From positions 1-64,000 of the forward strand of contig CAJFOI010000032.1 in the NCBI GenBank assembly GCA_904396155.1: 64,000 nucleotides of DNA. The letters are read 5' to 3'. A model generated the notes under the pieces. The model was not told the origin of the DNA. It worked only from the letters and a program-made list of their open reading frames with translations, and did not search any database. Made by a program: the position numbers and the translations under genes. Positions 27,800 to 36,867 of the stretch are shown in pieces. How positions within the stretch are numbered: position 1 is the stretch's first letter; the number at the start of each line of letters is the position of its first letter. The DNA comes from Candidatus Avispirillum faecium (GTDB lineage Bacteria; Bacillota; Clostridia; Oscillospirales; CAG-272).

Positions 27800-28606
27800 T
27801 CAGCCGATACGTTCAATTGCGTCCTTGGGAATATCTCCTACGCCGTTCATAATGTAGGCAGGACGGTAAGGGAAGAGCTTCATGGTTTTCAAATCTGTCA
27901 CACCGGAGAGCACCAACACCGTGTCCAGTTCACTTTCGATGCCGGCCACAATATCTGTATCCATCCGGTCTCCTACAATAGCGGCGTTTTCTCTGTGCAC
28001 ATTGAGATGTTTCAGCGCATGCCGCATAATCAAAGGATTGGGTTTGCCGATGTAATAGGCTTCCACTCCTGTAGTGAGTGTAATAGGGGAGATCAGGGCC
28101 CGGCAGGCAGGCATGATCCGGCCTGCGTCTGTGGGTCCAGTGAGGTCGGAATTTGTGCCGATGAGTTTTGCCCCGTTTTGGACAAGCTTTACTGCGTGTT
28201 CAATTTTTTCATAATTTATGGATCGCGTCTCTCCAAACACCACATAATCGGGGTTGTAGTCATTCATGCTGAATCCCGCTTCATATAAGGCATTTACCAG
28301 TCCGGGCTCGCCGATTACGTAGGCGCTTCCTCCGGGGCACTGGGTTTTTAGAAAAGAGGCGGTAGCAAGGGCACTTGTATAAAACTGTCCTTCCGGGATG
28401 TCCAGCCCCATGCGCAACAATTTGGTAGAAAGCTCCCTGGGGGAACGCTCGCTGGAATTGGTGAGAAAGAGGAATTTTTTATTTTCCCGGCGCATCCAGT
28501 CGATAAAATCCAAAACGCCCGGCAGCAGTGTATTCCCGTGATAGATCACACCGTCCATATCAATGATAAACGCTTCCTTACTGTGCAGGGGCTGTAAAGA
28601 AATCAT
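27800..28606 (-). CDS. HAD-IIA family phosphatase (NagD-like)
   Basis: 268 residues. The nucleophile motif DMDGVIYHG (Asp at about 16), motif II in FLTNSSERSP, and the metal-binding GDRMDTDIVAG near the C-terminus mark a HAD phosphatase with the C2 cap of the NagD/phosphoglycolate type. Substrates in this group are small phosphomonoesters such as nucleotides or sugar phosphates. The ATG at 28606, preceded by AAAGGT, gives the normal length; the frame is open 75 codons upstream but that part is basic and unlike the family. It is transcribed alone. Confidence 0.85.
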   Translation of the reverse strand: MISLQPLHSKEAFIIDMDGVIYHGNTLLPGVLDFIDWMRRENKKFLFLTNSSERSPRELSTKLLRMGLDIPEGQFYTSALATASFLKTQCPGGSAYVIGEPGLVNALYEAGFSMNDYNPDYVVFGETRSINYEKIEHAVKLVQNGAKLIGTNSDLTGPTDAGRIMPACRALISPITLTTGVEAYYIGKPNPLIMRHALKHLNVHRENAAIVGDRMDTDIVAGIESELDTVLVLSGVTDLKTMKLFPYRPAYIMNGVGDIPKDAIERIG

Positions 28607-28943
28607 AAAAGACCATACCTTTCTTTTGGGTTTTGTTTTTGGAGGATACAGGGAGCGGAGCCGGCAATGCCTACAGAAAAAGCGATAAAATACAGGGCGG
28701 CAGAGGCCATTGGAAGAGGATTTGGGCTTTATCCATAATTTACACTTGCATTTTCGAGACAAATGTGTTATACTCTTACGCGTATGTTTTTGCAGAGCAG
28801 TGTCAAAGGGAGGAAAGAAGCACCAAAACAAAACGCATTTTTATAATATTATGCATTTATTATACAATATTCTGCGCTGTTTGTACATACAAAATAGGAA
28901 AATATTTCTTTAGAAAAATTGGCGGAAAATACGGAAAAGTTTT
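28607..28943. other. Divergent intergenic region with a promoter for the G5/3D gene
   Basis: 337 bases between divergent genes. Plus-strand TTGCAT (28746-28751) with TATACT (28769-28774) and a 17-base spacer is a good promoter. Downstream lies AAAGGGAGG at 28804-28812 with no usable start codon nearby, then a very A+T-rich stretch with the dyad ATAATATTAT near 28840. No gene is supported. Confidence 0.55.
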
Positions 28944-30227
28944 GTGATTTCGTATAGAAGCCGCCCGCTGGTGCGGGAAAAAAATTTGGTGGTGAGCGAT
29001 TTGAAAAAGAAAAACAATGCGCGAAGCGCAATGTCAGAACTTTTGTCAAAGAGCAATGCAGTAAGTACTGGCAAGAAAAAAGAAGCAACAAGGCAGAAAA
29101 GGTCCGCTGTTGGTGTGACGAAGGCGGCCTCTGCCGCGGGCCTGCGGCAGAGGCGTCCGGCAGCTCCGGCACAGATCGGAACGGTGAAGCCTGTAAGACC
29201 GCATGGCAACAGACCTGTTCCACATGTACGGGGAATACATATGACGCAGGCGGGCAGGCGTGCCGCAAGAGCGTCTTTCAAGGTGATGCGTGCTGTAGTG
29301 ACAACAGCAGTACTGCTGTGTCTTTGCACAGGGATTATTTCCGCAGTTTTGATTCTCAATCCTGGAGAGGACGGCGAGGTGGCGGCAGATGCATCGATAG
29401 GTGTGCCGGCGGCACGTGTGGCGAATGTGGAAACGGAAGCATTTTCCCAGGCAGAGGCGATGGCTTTTCAGGCGGAGCCTGCTGAGGTGGAGACATCCCA
29501 GACAGCGCGGCACACGGTAACTTTTACTTTCTATGATCGGGAAAGTCTTGTGTGTATTTCCGGCGAGAGAACGGTAGGCGAGCTTTTGGAGCGAATGGAT
29601 ATCCATCTGAGTGACGCCCAGCGGGCAAATGTAGATACGGAAGCAGTGATCCGGGAAGATACCACAATATCTGTAGATGCGGTCACGTATGATACGGTGG
29701 CGGTGAATACCGACATTCCTTATGAGACCCGGTATGTGGATGTGCAAACGATTCCACGGGGAACGACAAGTACCCATCAAAAGGGGGTAAACGGCACACA
29801 GACTACGGAATATCAGGTTACCTATGTCAACGGTGAAGAGGTGGATCGGGTACAGACCGGGGAATATATCAGTGCATATCCCACAGACAATATCATATAC
29901 CGGGGTGTAGGGGGCACGCTTACAGTAGGCGGCCAGACCTATTCCTATTCTTATTATTTGGACTGCCGGTCTACGGTTTATACCGGAGGCGGTACAACTG
30001 CGTCGGGTCTTCCCGCGACAGAACAGGTAATTGCCGTGGATCCCCGGGTGATTCCCCTGGGCTCTACCTGCTATATCACGGGCAGTTACTGCGAGGTAGG
30101 CTTCCGTACTGCCGCAGATACGGGCGGGGGCATCAAGGGGAACATCATAGATATTTACTTTGATACCGACAATCCGTATTTTGCCGGGTACGGCTGGCGG
30201 AACGTGCGGGTGTATATTTTTGACTGA
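28944..30227 (+). CDS. Cell-wall protein with ubiquitin-like (DUF348), G5 and 3D domains (YabE/Rpf-like)
   Basis: Up to 427 residues. After a long Lys/Arg/Ala-rich cytoplasmic N-terminus there is one membrane segment (about 117-137), then a DUF348-like repeat (HTVTFTFYDRESLVCISGERTVGELLERM), a G5-like segment, and a C-terminal 3D domain with AVDPRVIPLGSTCYITG and a late TAADTGGGIKGNIIDIYF, whose Asp residues are the catalytic set of MltA-like lytic enzymes. Role: peptidoglycan cleavage or remodelling, as in YabE and YuiC. The start is uncertain: GTG at 28944 is the longest choice, with TTG at 29001 and ATG at 29031 as alternatives. Confidence 0.8.
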   Translation: MISYRSRPLVREKNLVVSDLKKKNNARSAMSELLSKSNAVSTGKKKEATRQKRSAVGVTKAASAAGLRQRRPAAPAQIGTVKPVRPHGNRPVPHVRGIHMTQAGRRAARASFKVMRAVVTTAVLLCLCTGIISAVLILNPGEDGEVAADASIGVPAARVANVETEAFSQAEAMAFQAEPAEVETSQTARHTVTFTFYDRESLVCISGERTVGELLERMDIHLSDAQRANVDTEAVIREDTTISVDAVTYDTVAVNTDIPYETRYVDVQTIPRGTTSTHQKGVNGTQTTEYQVTYVNGEEVDRVQTGEYISAYPTDNIIYRGVGGTLTVGGQTYSYSYYLDCRSTVYTGGGTTASGLPATEQVIAVDPRVIPLGSTCYITGSYCEVGFRTAADTGGGIKGNIIDIYFDTDNPYFAGYGWRNVRVYIFD

Positions 30228-30244
30228 GATAGGAGCGGCGAGCG

Positions 30245-31393
30245 GTGGACTTTTCAAAGTTGCGTGATTTTATGGATGCGCTTTGTGCATGGCGGATCCC
30301 AGGAAACGCTTGTGAGGTCTATTACAAGAGGCGGCCGGTGTTTCGATATGCTTCCGGCTTTGCCAATAGGGAGGCCGGACAGAAAATGCAGGGCAACGAG
30401 CTTTTGTACATGTATTCGGCTACCAAACCGATCACATGTGCCGCAGCGCTCACTTTGTGGGAGCGGGGAAAGTTCATCCTGACTGATCCGGTGAAAAAAT
30501 ATTTGCCTGAGTGGGCAGATGTGCAGGTGCGTTATACGGATTCGGACGGAACGGAACATTTGCGTGCTCCCTCCAGAGACGTGACCGTGCAGGATCTGTT
30601 TACCATGCAGTCCGGCTTGGATTACAATTACAACGCGCCGGCATTGGCTGCGGCAAGAGAGAAATATGCACCGGCGTGCCCCACGCGGGAAATGGCGCGG
30701 GCCATTGCGGCGGAACCGCTGCTGTTTGATCCGGGCGCCCGCTGGTGTTATGGATTTTCCCATGATATTCTGGCGGCCCTTGTGGAGGTGATCGCCGGGG
30801 AGCCCTTTGGCGCTTATGTGAAGCGAACCATATTTGATGTGATCGGCATGGAGAATACGACTTTTGGAGCGGACGAAAAGCGGCAGGCACAGATTGCTGT
30901 ACTGTACAATTTCAGTGACGAGAAAAATGCCATTCAGCGGGACGCATCTCAGAAAAACGGCTTCATTTTCGGCTCCCAGTATGACAGCGGCGGTGCCGGC
31001 ATTGTGTCTACAGTTTCCGATATGGCGAAATTTACCGACGTGATGTGTGGACGGGGCCTGGTGCGGGACGGTGTCCGCATACTGGCACCCACCACGGTGG
31101 ATCTGATGCGGAAAAACCATTTGCAGACGATCCCGGCTTCTCTTTCAGAGTTTGCGGGGAATGCGTTGAGAGGGTACGGATATGGCTTGGGAGTACGTAC
31201 TCTTGTGGATCCGGCCATGGCCGGCGCACCGTCGCCTGTAGGGGAGTTTGGCTGGACGGGTGCGGCCGGTGCCTATATGCTGATGGATCCGGAAAACGAA
31301 CTTGCCATGTTTTACGCCCATCATATGACAAACAACCAGGAGGATTTTACTGCTCCGCGGCTGCGCAATATATTGTATTCCTGCCTTGTGTAG
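30245..31393 (+). CDS. Serine hydrolase of the class C beta-lactamase/PBP family
   Basis: 382 residues with the SxxK nucleophile SATK (Ser about 58) and a second motif YGFSHDIL in the place of YxN. A GWTGAAGAYMLMDPE segment near the C-terminus stands for the KTG region. No signal peptide is visible, so it may be a cytoplasmic esterase or peptidase rather than a beta-lactamase. The GTG start at 30245 follows AGGAGCGGC. It is 17 bases after the 3D-domain gene and probably in the same transcript. Confidence 0.8.
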   Translation: MDFSKLRDFMDALCAWRIPGNACEVYYKRRPVFRYASGFANREAGQKMQGNELLYMYSATKPITCAAALTLWERGKFILTDPVKKYLPEWADVQVRYTDSDGTEHLRAPSRDVTVQDLFTMQSGLDYNYNAPALAAAREKYAPACPTREMARAIAAEPLLFDPGARWCYGFSHDILAALVEVIAGEPFGAYVKRTIFDVIGMENTTFGADEKRQAQIAVLYNFSDEKNAIQRDASQKNGFIFGSQYDSGGAGIVSTVSDMAKFTDVMCGRGLVRDGVRILAPTTVDLMRKNHLQTIPASLSEFAGNALRGYGYGLGVRTLVDPAMAGAPSPVGEFGWTGAAGAYMLMDPENELAMFYAHHMTNNQEDFTAPRLRNILYSCLV

Positions 31394-31415
31394 GGAAGAT
31401 CAAATTTACTTTGCG

Positions 31416-31450
31416 AAAAACAGGCCTGGCAGATGCCGAGCCTGTTTTTT
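31416..31450 (+). terminator. Terminator after the serine hydrolase gene
   Basis: AAAAACAGGC (31416-31425) pairs with GCCTGTTTTT (31440-31449), followed by T. The 14-base loop has its own small stem. Confidence 0.85.
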
Positions 31451-31580
31451 CTATATCATTTTGTTGTCATTGGGGAGATCCATTTTTCTGCATCATCCAG
31501 GTCGCTGGTGCGCTCGTCTATAAACGGACAGATGCGGGCGCGCGGGCGGAGATTTGTCCTGCATCTTCTGTAGGAGGTGC

Positions 31581-31609
31581 TTGACGGCTTTTGGTGTTTT
31601 TATTATACT
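31581..31609 (+). promoter_or_regulatory. Promoter of the UvrA2-type gene
   Basis: TTGACG at 31581-31586, a 17-base spacer and TATACT at 31604-31609, about 55 bases before the start codon. Confidence 0.65.
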
Positions 31610-31663
31610 GTATTTGCAGTGTTTGGGTCGGAACATTTGAAAAGGCAAAGTGAGGCAAAAGCA

Positions 31664-34141
31664 ATGATCGATAAAATGCACATTCGCGGTGCGAAAGTAC
31701 ACAACCTGAAAAACGTTGATTTGGATATTCCTTTGTATAAAATCGTAGGAATTGCCGGCGTGTCCGGTTCCGGGAAGTCCTCGCTGGCGTTGGGCGTGCT
31801 GTATGCAGAGGGTTCCAGGCGCTACCTGGAGGCACTGTCTACCTATACACGCAGAAGAATGACCCAGGCTTCAAAGGCATCTGTGGATGAGGTGCTGTAC
31901 GTTCCGGCGGCGCTTGCGCTGCACCAGCGGCCGATCGTGCCGGGCATTCGCAGCACGTTTGGAACCGGCACGGAGCTGCTCAACAGTTTGCGCCTGATGT
32001 ATTCACGCCTTGCAAACCACTGCTGTCCAAACGGACATTATTTACAGCCATCTCTGGCAGTAGCGGCCGGGAAAGAGCTGGTCTGCCCTGTGTGCGGTGC
32101 ACATTTTTATGCTCCCTCAGCGGAGGAGCTTGCATTCAATTCCCAGGGGGCCTGCGCAAAGTGCGCCGGAACAGGGAGTATCCGCACAGTCGATATGGAT
32201 ACCCTGGTACCGGATGATTCACTTACTATAGATGATGGGGCAGTCGCTCCCTGGAACAGTTTGATGTGGTCACTGATGACCGATGTGTGCAGGGAGATGG
32301 GCGTTCGTACAGACATCCCCTTTCGCGATCTCACAAAGCGGGAGAAAGACATCGTATATCACGGGCCGGCAGTCAAAAAGCATATCTTTTACAAGGCGAA
32401 AAATTCCAATCAGGCAGGGGAATTGGATTTTACCTACTACAATGCTGTATATACTGTGGAAAACGCTCTTGCAAAAGTAAAGGACGAAAAAGGCATGAAG
32501 CGGGTGGAAAAGTTTTTGAAGGAAGACATCTGTCCGGATTGCTGTGGAACGCGTCTTTCTGCGGCGGCACGCCGCCCCAGACTGCGGGGAATATCCTTGG
32601 ATGCCGCCTGTGCCATGCCCCTCTCTCAGCTTTTGCACTGGGTACAGGGTGTTCCGGAGTCTTTGAGTGAAGAGATGCGGCCTATGGCAAAGAGCATTTG
32701 CGAGGCCTTTGTAAACACCGCCCGGCGGCTGATAGATTTGGGATTGGGATATCTTTCGCTTGATCGTTCTTCCGCAACGCTCTCTACAGGAGAGCGGCAG
32801 CGCATGCAGCTTGCCCGCGCTGTCCGCAATCGAACGACCGGCGTTTTATATGTGCTGGACGAGCCTTCCATCGGACTGCATCCTTCCAACATTGTAGGCC
32901 TTACCGGTGTGATGCGTGATCTTGTGGCAGACGGGAATTCGGTGATTCTTGTGGATCACGATACGCAGATCTTGAAGGAGGCGGACTGGATCATTGAGAT
33001 GGGTCCCCAGGCGGGAGCAAAGGGGGGATATGTAATTGCTCAGGGAACCGTCCCCGCTATTCAAAAGAATACTGCCTCGCAGATCGGGCACTTTCTATCT
33101 CAGACGGCGGTGACAAAGCTGCGGGAATGCCCGCCGCCGGATAAAATATTTGAAAACGGAACACTTCATTTGTCTACGGCGCAGATTCACACCGTGAAAC
33201 CGCTGGAGGTGGAGATTCCAAAGGGGCGCCTTACTGTAGTGACGGGCGTGTCCGGTTCCGGAAAGACGACCATGGTTTTGGAAAGCCTTGTGCCCGCCCT
33301 GCGCGCTGCAATCGGCGGCGGCAGAATGCCGGAGCACGTCCGCGAAATCAGTGCCCAGGGAATACAGCATGTGAAGCTGATCGATGCGACGCCCATCGGC
33401 GTCAACGTGCGCTCTACCGTGGCGACCTATGCGGGTGTGCATGATGAGCTGCGAAGGCTTTTTGCACGGTCTGCCCAGGCAAAGGAGAGGGGACTTGGAG
33501 CGGGCGACTTTTCCTACAACACAGGCAGTCTGCGCTGCCCCGGATGCGACGGAACAGGCATTGTCAGTCTGGATGTTCAGTTTTTGCCGGACGTCCATAT
33601 TCCGTGCCCGGATTGCCGGGGCGCACGGTATGCAAGGGCGGCGTACGACATAAAGCTGACAAACAAAGCCGGTCAATCCTGTTCCCTGCCGGAACTGATG
33701 GGCATGGATGTATGCTCCGCTCTTGCCTTTTGCAGGGAAAGAAAAACGGTTGCGCAAAAGTTGCAGGTACTTGAGGAACTTGGACTTGGGTATTTGACGC
33801 TGGGAGAAGAGACGCCGAGTCTTTCGGGAGGCGAAGCACAGCGGCTGAAGCTGGCCAGTGAAATTGGAAAGATGCAGACAGATTCCGTTTTTGTATTCGA
33901 CGAGCCCTCCATCGGGTTGCATCCGCTGGATGTTCAGGTCCTGCTGCGCGTGTTTCAAGCGCTGCTTGAGAGTGGTGCTACTGTGGTAGTGATCGAACAC
34001 GATCGGGATGTGATTTGCAATGCAGATTACATAATCGATATGGGACCCGGCGGAGGAGATGCCGGTGGAAGGATCGTCGCCGTGGGAACGCCGCAGGAGA
34101 TCATGAAAAATCGGGACAGTATCACGGGAAAGTATCTGTAA
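31664..34141 (+). CDS. UvrA2-type ABC ATPase (UvrA paralogue lacking the UvrB-binding domain)
   Basis: 825 residues with two ABC modules: Walker A GVSGSGKSS at about 32 and GVSGSGKTT at about 528; signatures STGERQR and LSGGEAQR; Walker B VLDEPSIGLHP and VFDEPSIGLHP. Zinc ribbons are visible (CPVC...CAKC and CPGC...CPDC). Compared with true UvrA (about 940 residues) the stretch between the first CP-x-H site and CPVCG is missing. That stretch is the UvrB-binding domain, so classical excision repair is unlikely. Such paralogues have been linked to drug tolerance and other DNA-binding tasks. GTGAGG supports the ATG at 31664. It lies directly before the phage head cassette but has its own terminator. 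Confidence 0.88.
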   Translation: MIDKMHIRGAKVHNLKNVDLDIPLYKIVGIAGVSGSGKSSLALGVLYAEGSRRYLEALSTYTRRRMTQASKASVDEVLYVPAALALHQRPIVPGIRSTFGTGTELLNSLRLMYSRLANHCCPNGHYLQPSLAVAAGKELVCPVCGAHFYAPSAEELAFNSQGACAKCAGTGSIRTVDMDTLVPDDSLTIDDGAVAPWNSLMWSLMTDVCREMGVRTDIPFRDLTKREKDIVYHGPAVKKHIFYKAKNSNQAGELDFTYYNAVYTVENALAKVKDEKGMKRVEKFLKEDICPDCCGTRLSAAARRPRLRGISLDAACAMPLSQLLHWVQGVPESLSEEMRPMAKSICEAFVNTARRLIDLGLGYLSLDRSSATLSTGERQRMQLARAVRNRTTGVLYVLDEPSIGLHPSNIVGLTGVMRDLVADGNSVILVDHDTQILKEADWIIEMGPQAGAKGGYVIAQGTVPAIQKNTASQIGHFLSQTAVTKLRECPPPDKIFENGTLHLSTAQIHTVKPLEVEIPKGRLTVVTGVSGSGKTTMVLESLVPALRAAIGGGRMPEHVREISAQGIQHVKLIDATPIGVNVRSTVATYAGVHDELRRLFARSAQAKERGLGAGDFSYNTGSLRCPGCDGTGIVSLDVQFLPDVHIPCPDCRGARYARAAYDIKLTNKAGQSCSLPELMGMDVCSALAFCRERKTVAQKLQVLEELGLGYLTLGEETPSLSGGEAQRLKLASEIGKMQTDSVFVFDEPSIGLHPLDVQVLLRVFQALLESGATVVVIEHDRDVICNADYIIDMGPGGGDAGGRIVAVGTPQEIMKNRDSITGKYL

Positions 34142-34170
34142 CGCGCACAAAAGGAGATCTGTCGAATGCA

Positions 34171-34203
34171 AGCCGCACCGACTGCCGGTGCGGCTTATTT
34201 CTT
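34171..34203 (+). terminator. Terminator between the UvrA2-type gene and the phage head cassette
   Basis: A 10-bp stem AGCCGCACCG (34171-34180) with CGGTGCGGCT (34186-34195), loop ACTGC, followed by TATTTCTTTT. It isolates the cassette from upstream transcription. Confidence 0.85.
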
Positions 34204-34263
34204 TTATTCGTTGCAAATATGCGACCAAGGCTTTTTGGGGGAGACGAATATCTTTTTTGTCGT

Positions 34264-34269
34264 TATAAT
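34264..34269 (+). promoter_or_regulatory. Candidate -10 element of the phage head cassette
   Basis: A perfect TATAAT 38 bases before the scaffold start codon. No good -35 lies 16-18 bases upstream (GAGACG is the best), so the promoter may need an activator or another sigma factor. Confidence 0.4.
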
Positions 34270-34306
34270 TGCTTCAGACTCCGCGAAGTCAGAAAGTGAG
34301 GTTGGC

Positions 34307-35134
34307 ATGAAAAAAGTTTCATTGAATCTGCGCCTGTTTGGAGATGGCGACGCTGTCGATGGCGGTGCGCAAAGCGCTGCGATGTCCAGCGAACAGACGG
34401 AGGACTGTGCTGCAGAACAGTCTGAAAAGAAAATGGGGCGTGGAGACGATAAAAAGAGGATTGCAAGAAAAGCACACCGTTCCGCCGCACCGGTTGGCGG
34501 CGACAAGACAGCATCTTCTCCTCGGACCGGAGAGGAGTCCGATGCAAAAGAAGATGCTGCAAAGGATGGTGTACAACCGTTCTCTTCCAAGGGGGAGGAT
34601 GGAGTAGAAATGCCGGCGTCTGTACTGCCTCGTGGGGCGATGCGAATCATCCAGGGTCTTGCTGCCATGTATCAGATGCAGGAGATGGATTTCGATGGGA
34701 TTGCAGACGCTCTTCGCCGAACGGAAATCAAAAACGCGCTGGAAGAAAGACTGCACCGGCGCAACGCGGCAAAGCAGTATCAGATACTATTGGGGGAAGC
34801 GGAAGCGATGTCTAAGAAAGTGCGGGGATTTGACCTGAAGGCGGAATTATCTGACAGGCGCTTTCGGGGGATGCTACGCGCAGGTTTTTCCGTGGAGGAA
34901 GCGTGGCGGGCGGTACATTTGGAACAGTTATTGGGTGCCGCTACCCGCAAGGCTGCGGAAAAAGGGGCCAGAGAGGCGGCAGAACGCATTCGCAGAGCAG
35001 CAGGGCGCCCTGACGAGAACGGAGTCAAGGGTCAGTCGGGAATTTCCCGAAAGACCAGCGTCGAGCATCTGACCGGTCGTGGGATCCGGGATATTCTTCG
35101 ACGGGTGGAAAACGGCGCAAAAGTTAAATTCTGA
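34307..35134 (+). CDS. Phage scaffolding-like protein
   Basis: 275 residues. The N-terminus MKKVSLNLRLFGDGD carries the LxLxLFxxGD motif typical of Firmicutes phage scaffold and capsid proteins, and the capsid gene just downstream has the same motif. Residues 20-110 are low-complexity and charged; from about 125 the protein is helical, charged and coiled-coil-like, with a basic C-terminus, as expected of a head scaffold that contacts the coat. GTGAGG precedes the ATG at 34307. It is first in the cassette. No protease or portal gene precedes it. The call rests on position and layout, not on a strong domain match. Confidence 0.65.
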   Translation: MKKVSLNLRLFGDGDAVDGGAQSAAMSSEQTEDCAAEQSEKKMGRGDDKKRIARKAHRSAAPVGGDKTASSPRTGEESDAKEDAAKDGVQPFSSKGEDGVEMPASVLPRGAMRIIQGLAAMYQMQEMDFDGIADALRRTEIKNALEERLHRRNAAKQYQILLGEAEAMSKKVRGFDLKAELSDRRFRGMLRAGFSVEEAWRAVHLEQLLGAATRKAAEKGAREAAERIRRAAGRPDENGVKGQSGISRKTSVEHLTGRGIRDILRRVENGAKVKF

Positions 35135-35163
35135 TTCCGCGACAGCGGAGAAAGGAAGAAAGT

Positions 35164-36528
35164 ATGACAAAAACATGCGATGAAGTTCTGGATCTGCAGT
35201 TGTTTGGTGCGGGCGACGTGGTACACGGCACCCAGGCATTTGTAAATGCAAATGCACCGGAGAACAGCACAGCTTATGTATCGACGCCGGGCAGCGAAAG
35301 CGGACTGTCTGCGGAGATGAAGACGTTTTATGACAAAACGCTCATCGAACTTGCTGGGCCGAGCCTTGTATTTGATCAGTTTGGGCAAAAGCGTCCCATC
35401 CCGCAAAACGGCGGCAAGACCATTGAATTCCGTAAGTTTTCCAGTCTGCCCAAGGCGCTCACTCCCATAACGGAGGGCGTCACGCCTACCGGCAGCAAGC
35501 TGACGGTGGTGCCTGTGACGACCACAGTAGATCAGTACGGCGATTATGTGGAGCTTACCGATATGATCGAGTTGACCAGTGTAGATCCCATCGTTGTAGA
35601 AGCGACCAAGCAGCTGGCCGATCAGGCAGGCAGAACCATTGATACGGTTGTCCGCAACCAGATTCTGGGGGGCACCAACGTATATTACTGCCCTGAAATA
35701 TCTTCCACTGGGGAAGAGACGGAGATCACTTCCCGTTCAGATCTCAGCGCAAATGCAAAGCTTCGGGTAAAGGACGTGTTCAAGGCTGCGGCGATTTTGA
35801 AGGCTATGAACGCACCGTCCATCGATGGCTCCTATGTGGCTGTGATCCATCCCTATGTGGCATACGACCTGATGCAGGATGCGGAAGGCCAGTGGCTGGA
35901 CATTCAAAAGTATACAGATCCTGCCACAGTGCTGCGGGGTGAGATCGGCACACTGGGAGGAGTTCGCTTTGTACAGACCACAGAAGCAAAGGTATACCAC
36001 GATGCAAATCTGGGGACCGCTCAGAGCCTGACGGTGACTGCATATACGTCTTCTGCATCGGATGTTTCCTGCTCTAACGGCGTGCCTTCCGCAAGCCGGG
36101 TTACGGTATCCGAAGCGGTGACAGCCGATCTGATCGGACGGGATGTGTATTACACTACTTCTTCGGACAAGGTGTTTGCCACCATTGTGGGTATAAATGC
36201 GACCTCCAAATACATCTATCTGGATGCCCCGCTTACTGGAGTTACGTATGCTTCCGGCGACAAACTCACTTCCGCCGGCTGCGGCAAAGACGGTGCGGCG
36301 GTATTCGCCACCATGTTCTTTGGGGCCAATGCATATGGGACCACCGACATCGGCGGCGGTGGGATCGAGCACATTGTAAAACAGAAGGGTTATGGAAATG
36401 ACCCCTTAAACCAGCGTTCTTCCGTGGGCTGGAAGGCTACCAAGGCAGCTACAAGACTTGTGGAAGAATACATGCTGCGGGTGGAATCCGGTTCTTCCTT
36501 CAACGGAAGCTCGATTGAAACAAACTAA
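35164..36528 (+). CDS. Major capsid protein, N4-gp56 family (HK97 fold)
   Basis: 454 residues. Recognised by the N4-gp56 hallmarks: STAYVSTPGSESGLSAEMKT, GQKRPIPQNGGKTIEFRKFS, ITEGVTPTGSKLTVV, DQYGDYVELTDMIELTS and, later, AVIHPYVAYDLMQD. Members form the icosahedral shells of many podo- and siphophages. The N-terminus EVLDLQLFGAGD repeats the scaffold motif. An insertion of about 75 residues near 285-360, rich in T, S and V, probably folds as an Ig-like or beta surface domain. A good AGGAAG site precedes the ATG. The gene is intact, with no frameshift. Confidence 0.93.
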   Translation: MTKTCDEVLDLQLFGAGDVVHGTQAFVNANAPENSTAYVSTPGSESGLSAEMKTFYDKTLIELAGPSLVFDQFGQKRPIPQNGGKTIEFRKFSSLPKALTPITEGVTPTGSKLTVVPVTTTVDQYGDYVELTDMIELTSVDPIVVEATKQLADQAGRTIDTVVRNQILGGTNVYYCPEISSTGEETEITSRSDLSANAKLRVKDVFKAAAILKAMNAPSIDGSYVAVIHPYVAYDLMQDAEGQWLDIQKYTDPATVLRGEIGTLGGVRFVQTTEAKVYHDANLGTAQSLTVTAYTSSASDVSCSNGVPSASRVTVSEAVTADLIGRDVYYTTSSDKVFATIVGINATSKYIYLDAPLTGVTYASGDKLTSAGCGKDGAAVFATMFFGANAYGTTDIGGGGIEHIVKQKGYGNDPLNQRSSVGWKATKAATRLVEEYMLRVESGSSFNGSSIETN

Positions 36529-36564
36529 CGATTAACTTACCAATGGAAAGATGAGGATGCGGCT

Positions 36565-36795
36565 ATGGCAAAAGCGATAAAAAATACTTCTGAAAAAGAA
36601 AAGACAAGGACTGTGTTTATTCCCCGGAAAAATAAAAACGATACGGAACGGTATGTGGCCGTCAACGGGGAGAACATGTTGATTCAAACGGGAAGAAATG
36701 TGGAGGTGCCGCTTCGCTTTGCCGAAGTGATTGAAAACTCACTGCGGCAGGATGCGGCGGCAGAAGCGTTTATTGAGGCGTACGCCAACGGCTGA
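36565..36795 (+). CDS. Small cassette protein, unknown (phage head-associated)
   Basis: 76 residues, 36 bases after the capsid gene. A basic N-terminal tail (KNTSEKEKTRTVFIPRKNKND) leads into a compact domain, with TERYVAVNGENMLIQTGRNVEVP and a final helix. The same kind of small protein follows capsid genes in Firmicutes phages, where the function is not known to me. Its basic tail could bind nucleic acid or the acidic scaffold. GATGAGGA precedes the ATG. Confidence 0.65.
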   Translation: MAKAIKNTSEKEKTRTVFIPRKNKNDTERYVAVNGENMLIQTGRNVEVPLRFAEVIENSLRQDAAAEAFIEAYANG

Positions 36796-36867
36796 CGTCC
36801 TCGTATGATGAGAGGGGTTGTGGTGCCGTGTGGCGCCACAACCCTGCAAAAGGAGGGGGGAATTTGT

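Noticed and set aside
27607-27816. 69-codon frame (minus strand) overlapping the end of the HAD phosphatase
   Set aside because: It looks faintly protein-like, but the TTG start has no ribosome binding site and the frame crosses a terminator-like hairpin.
28607-28831. 75-residue N-terminal extension of the HAD phosphatase
   Set aside because: Basic, Cys-rich and unlike the family; the internal ATG gives the normal length with a ribosome binding site.
33095-34228. A 377-codon minus-strand frame over the UvrA2-type gene
   Set aside because: Antisense shadow; no start signal and no family features.
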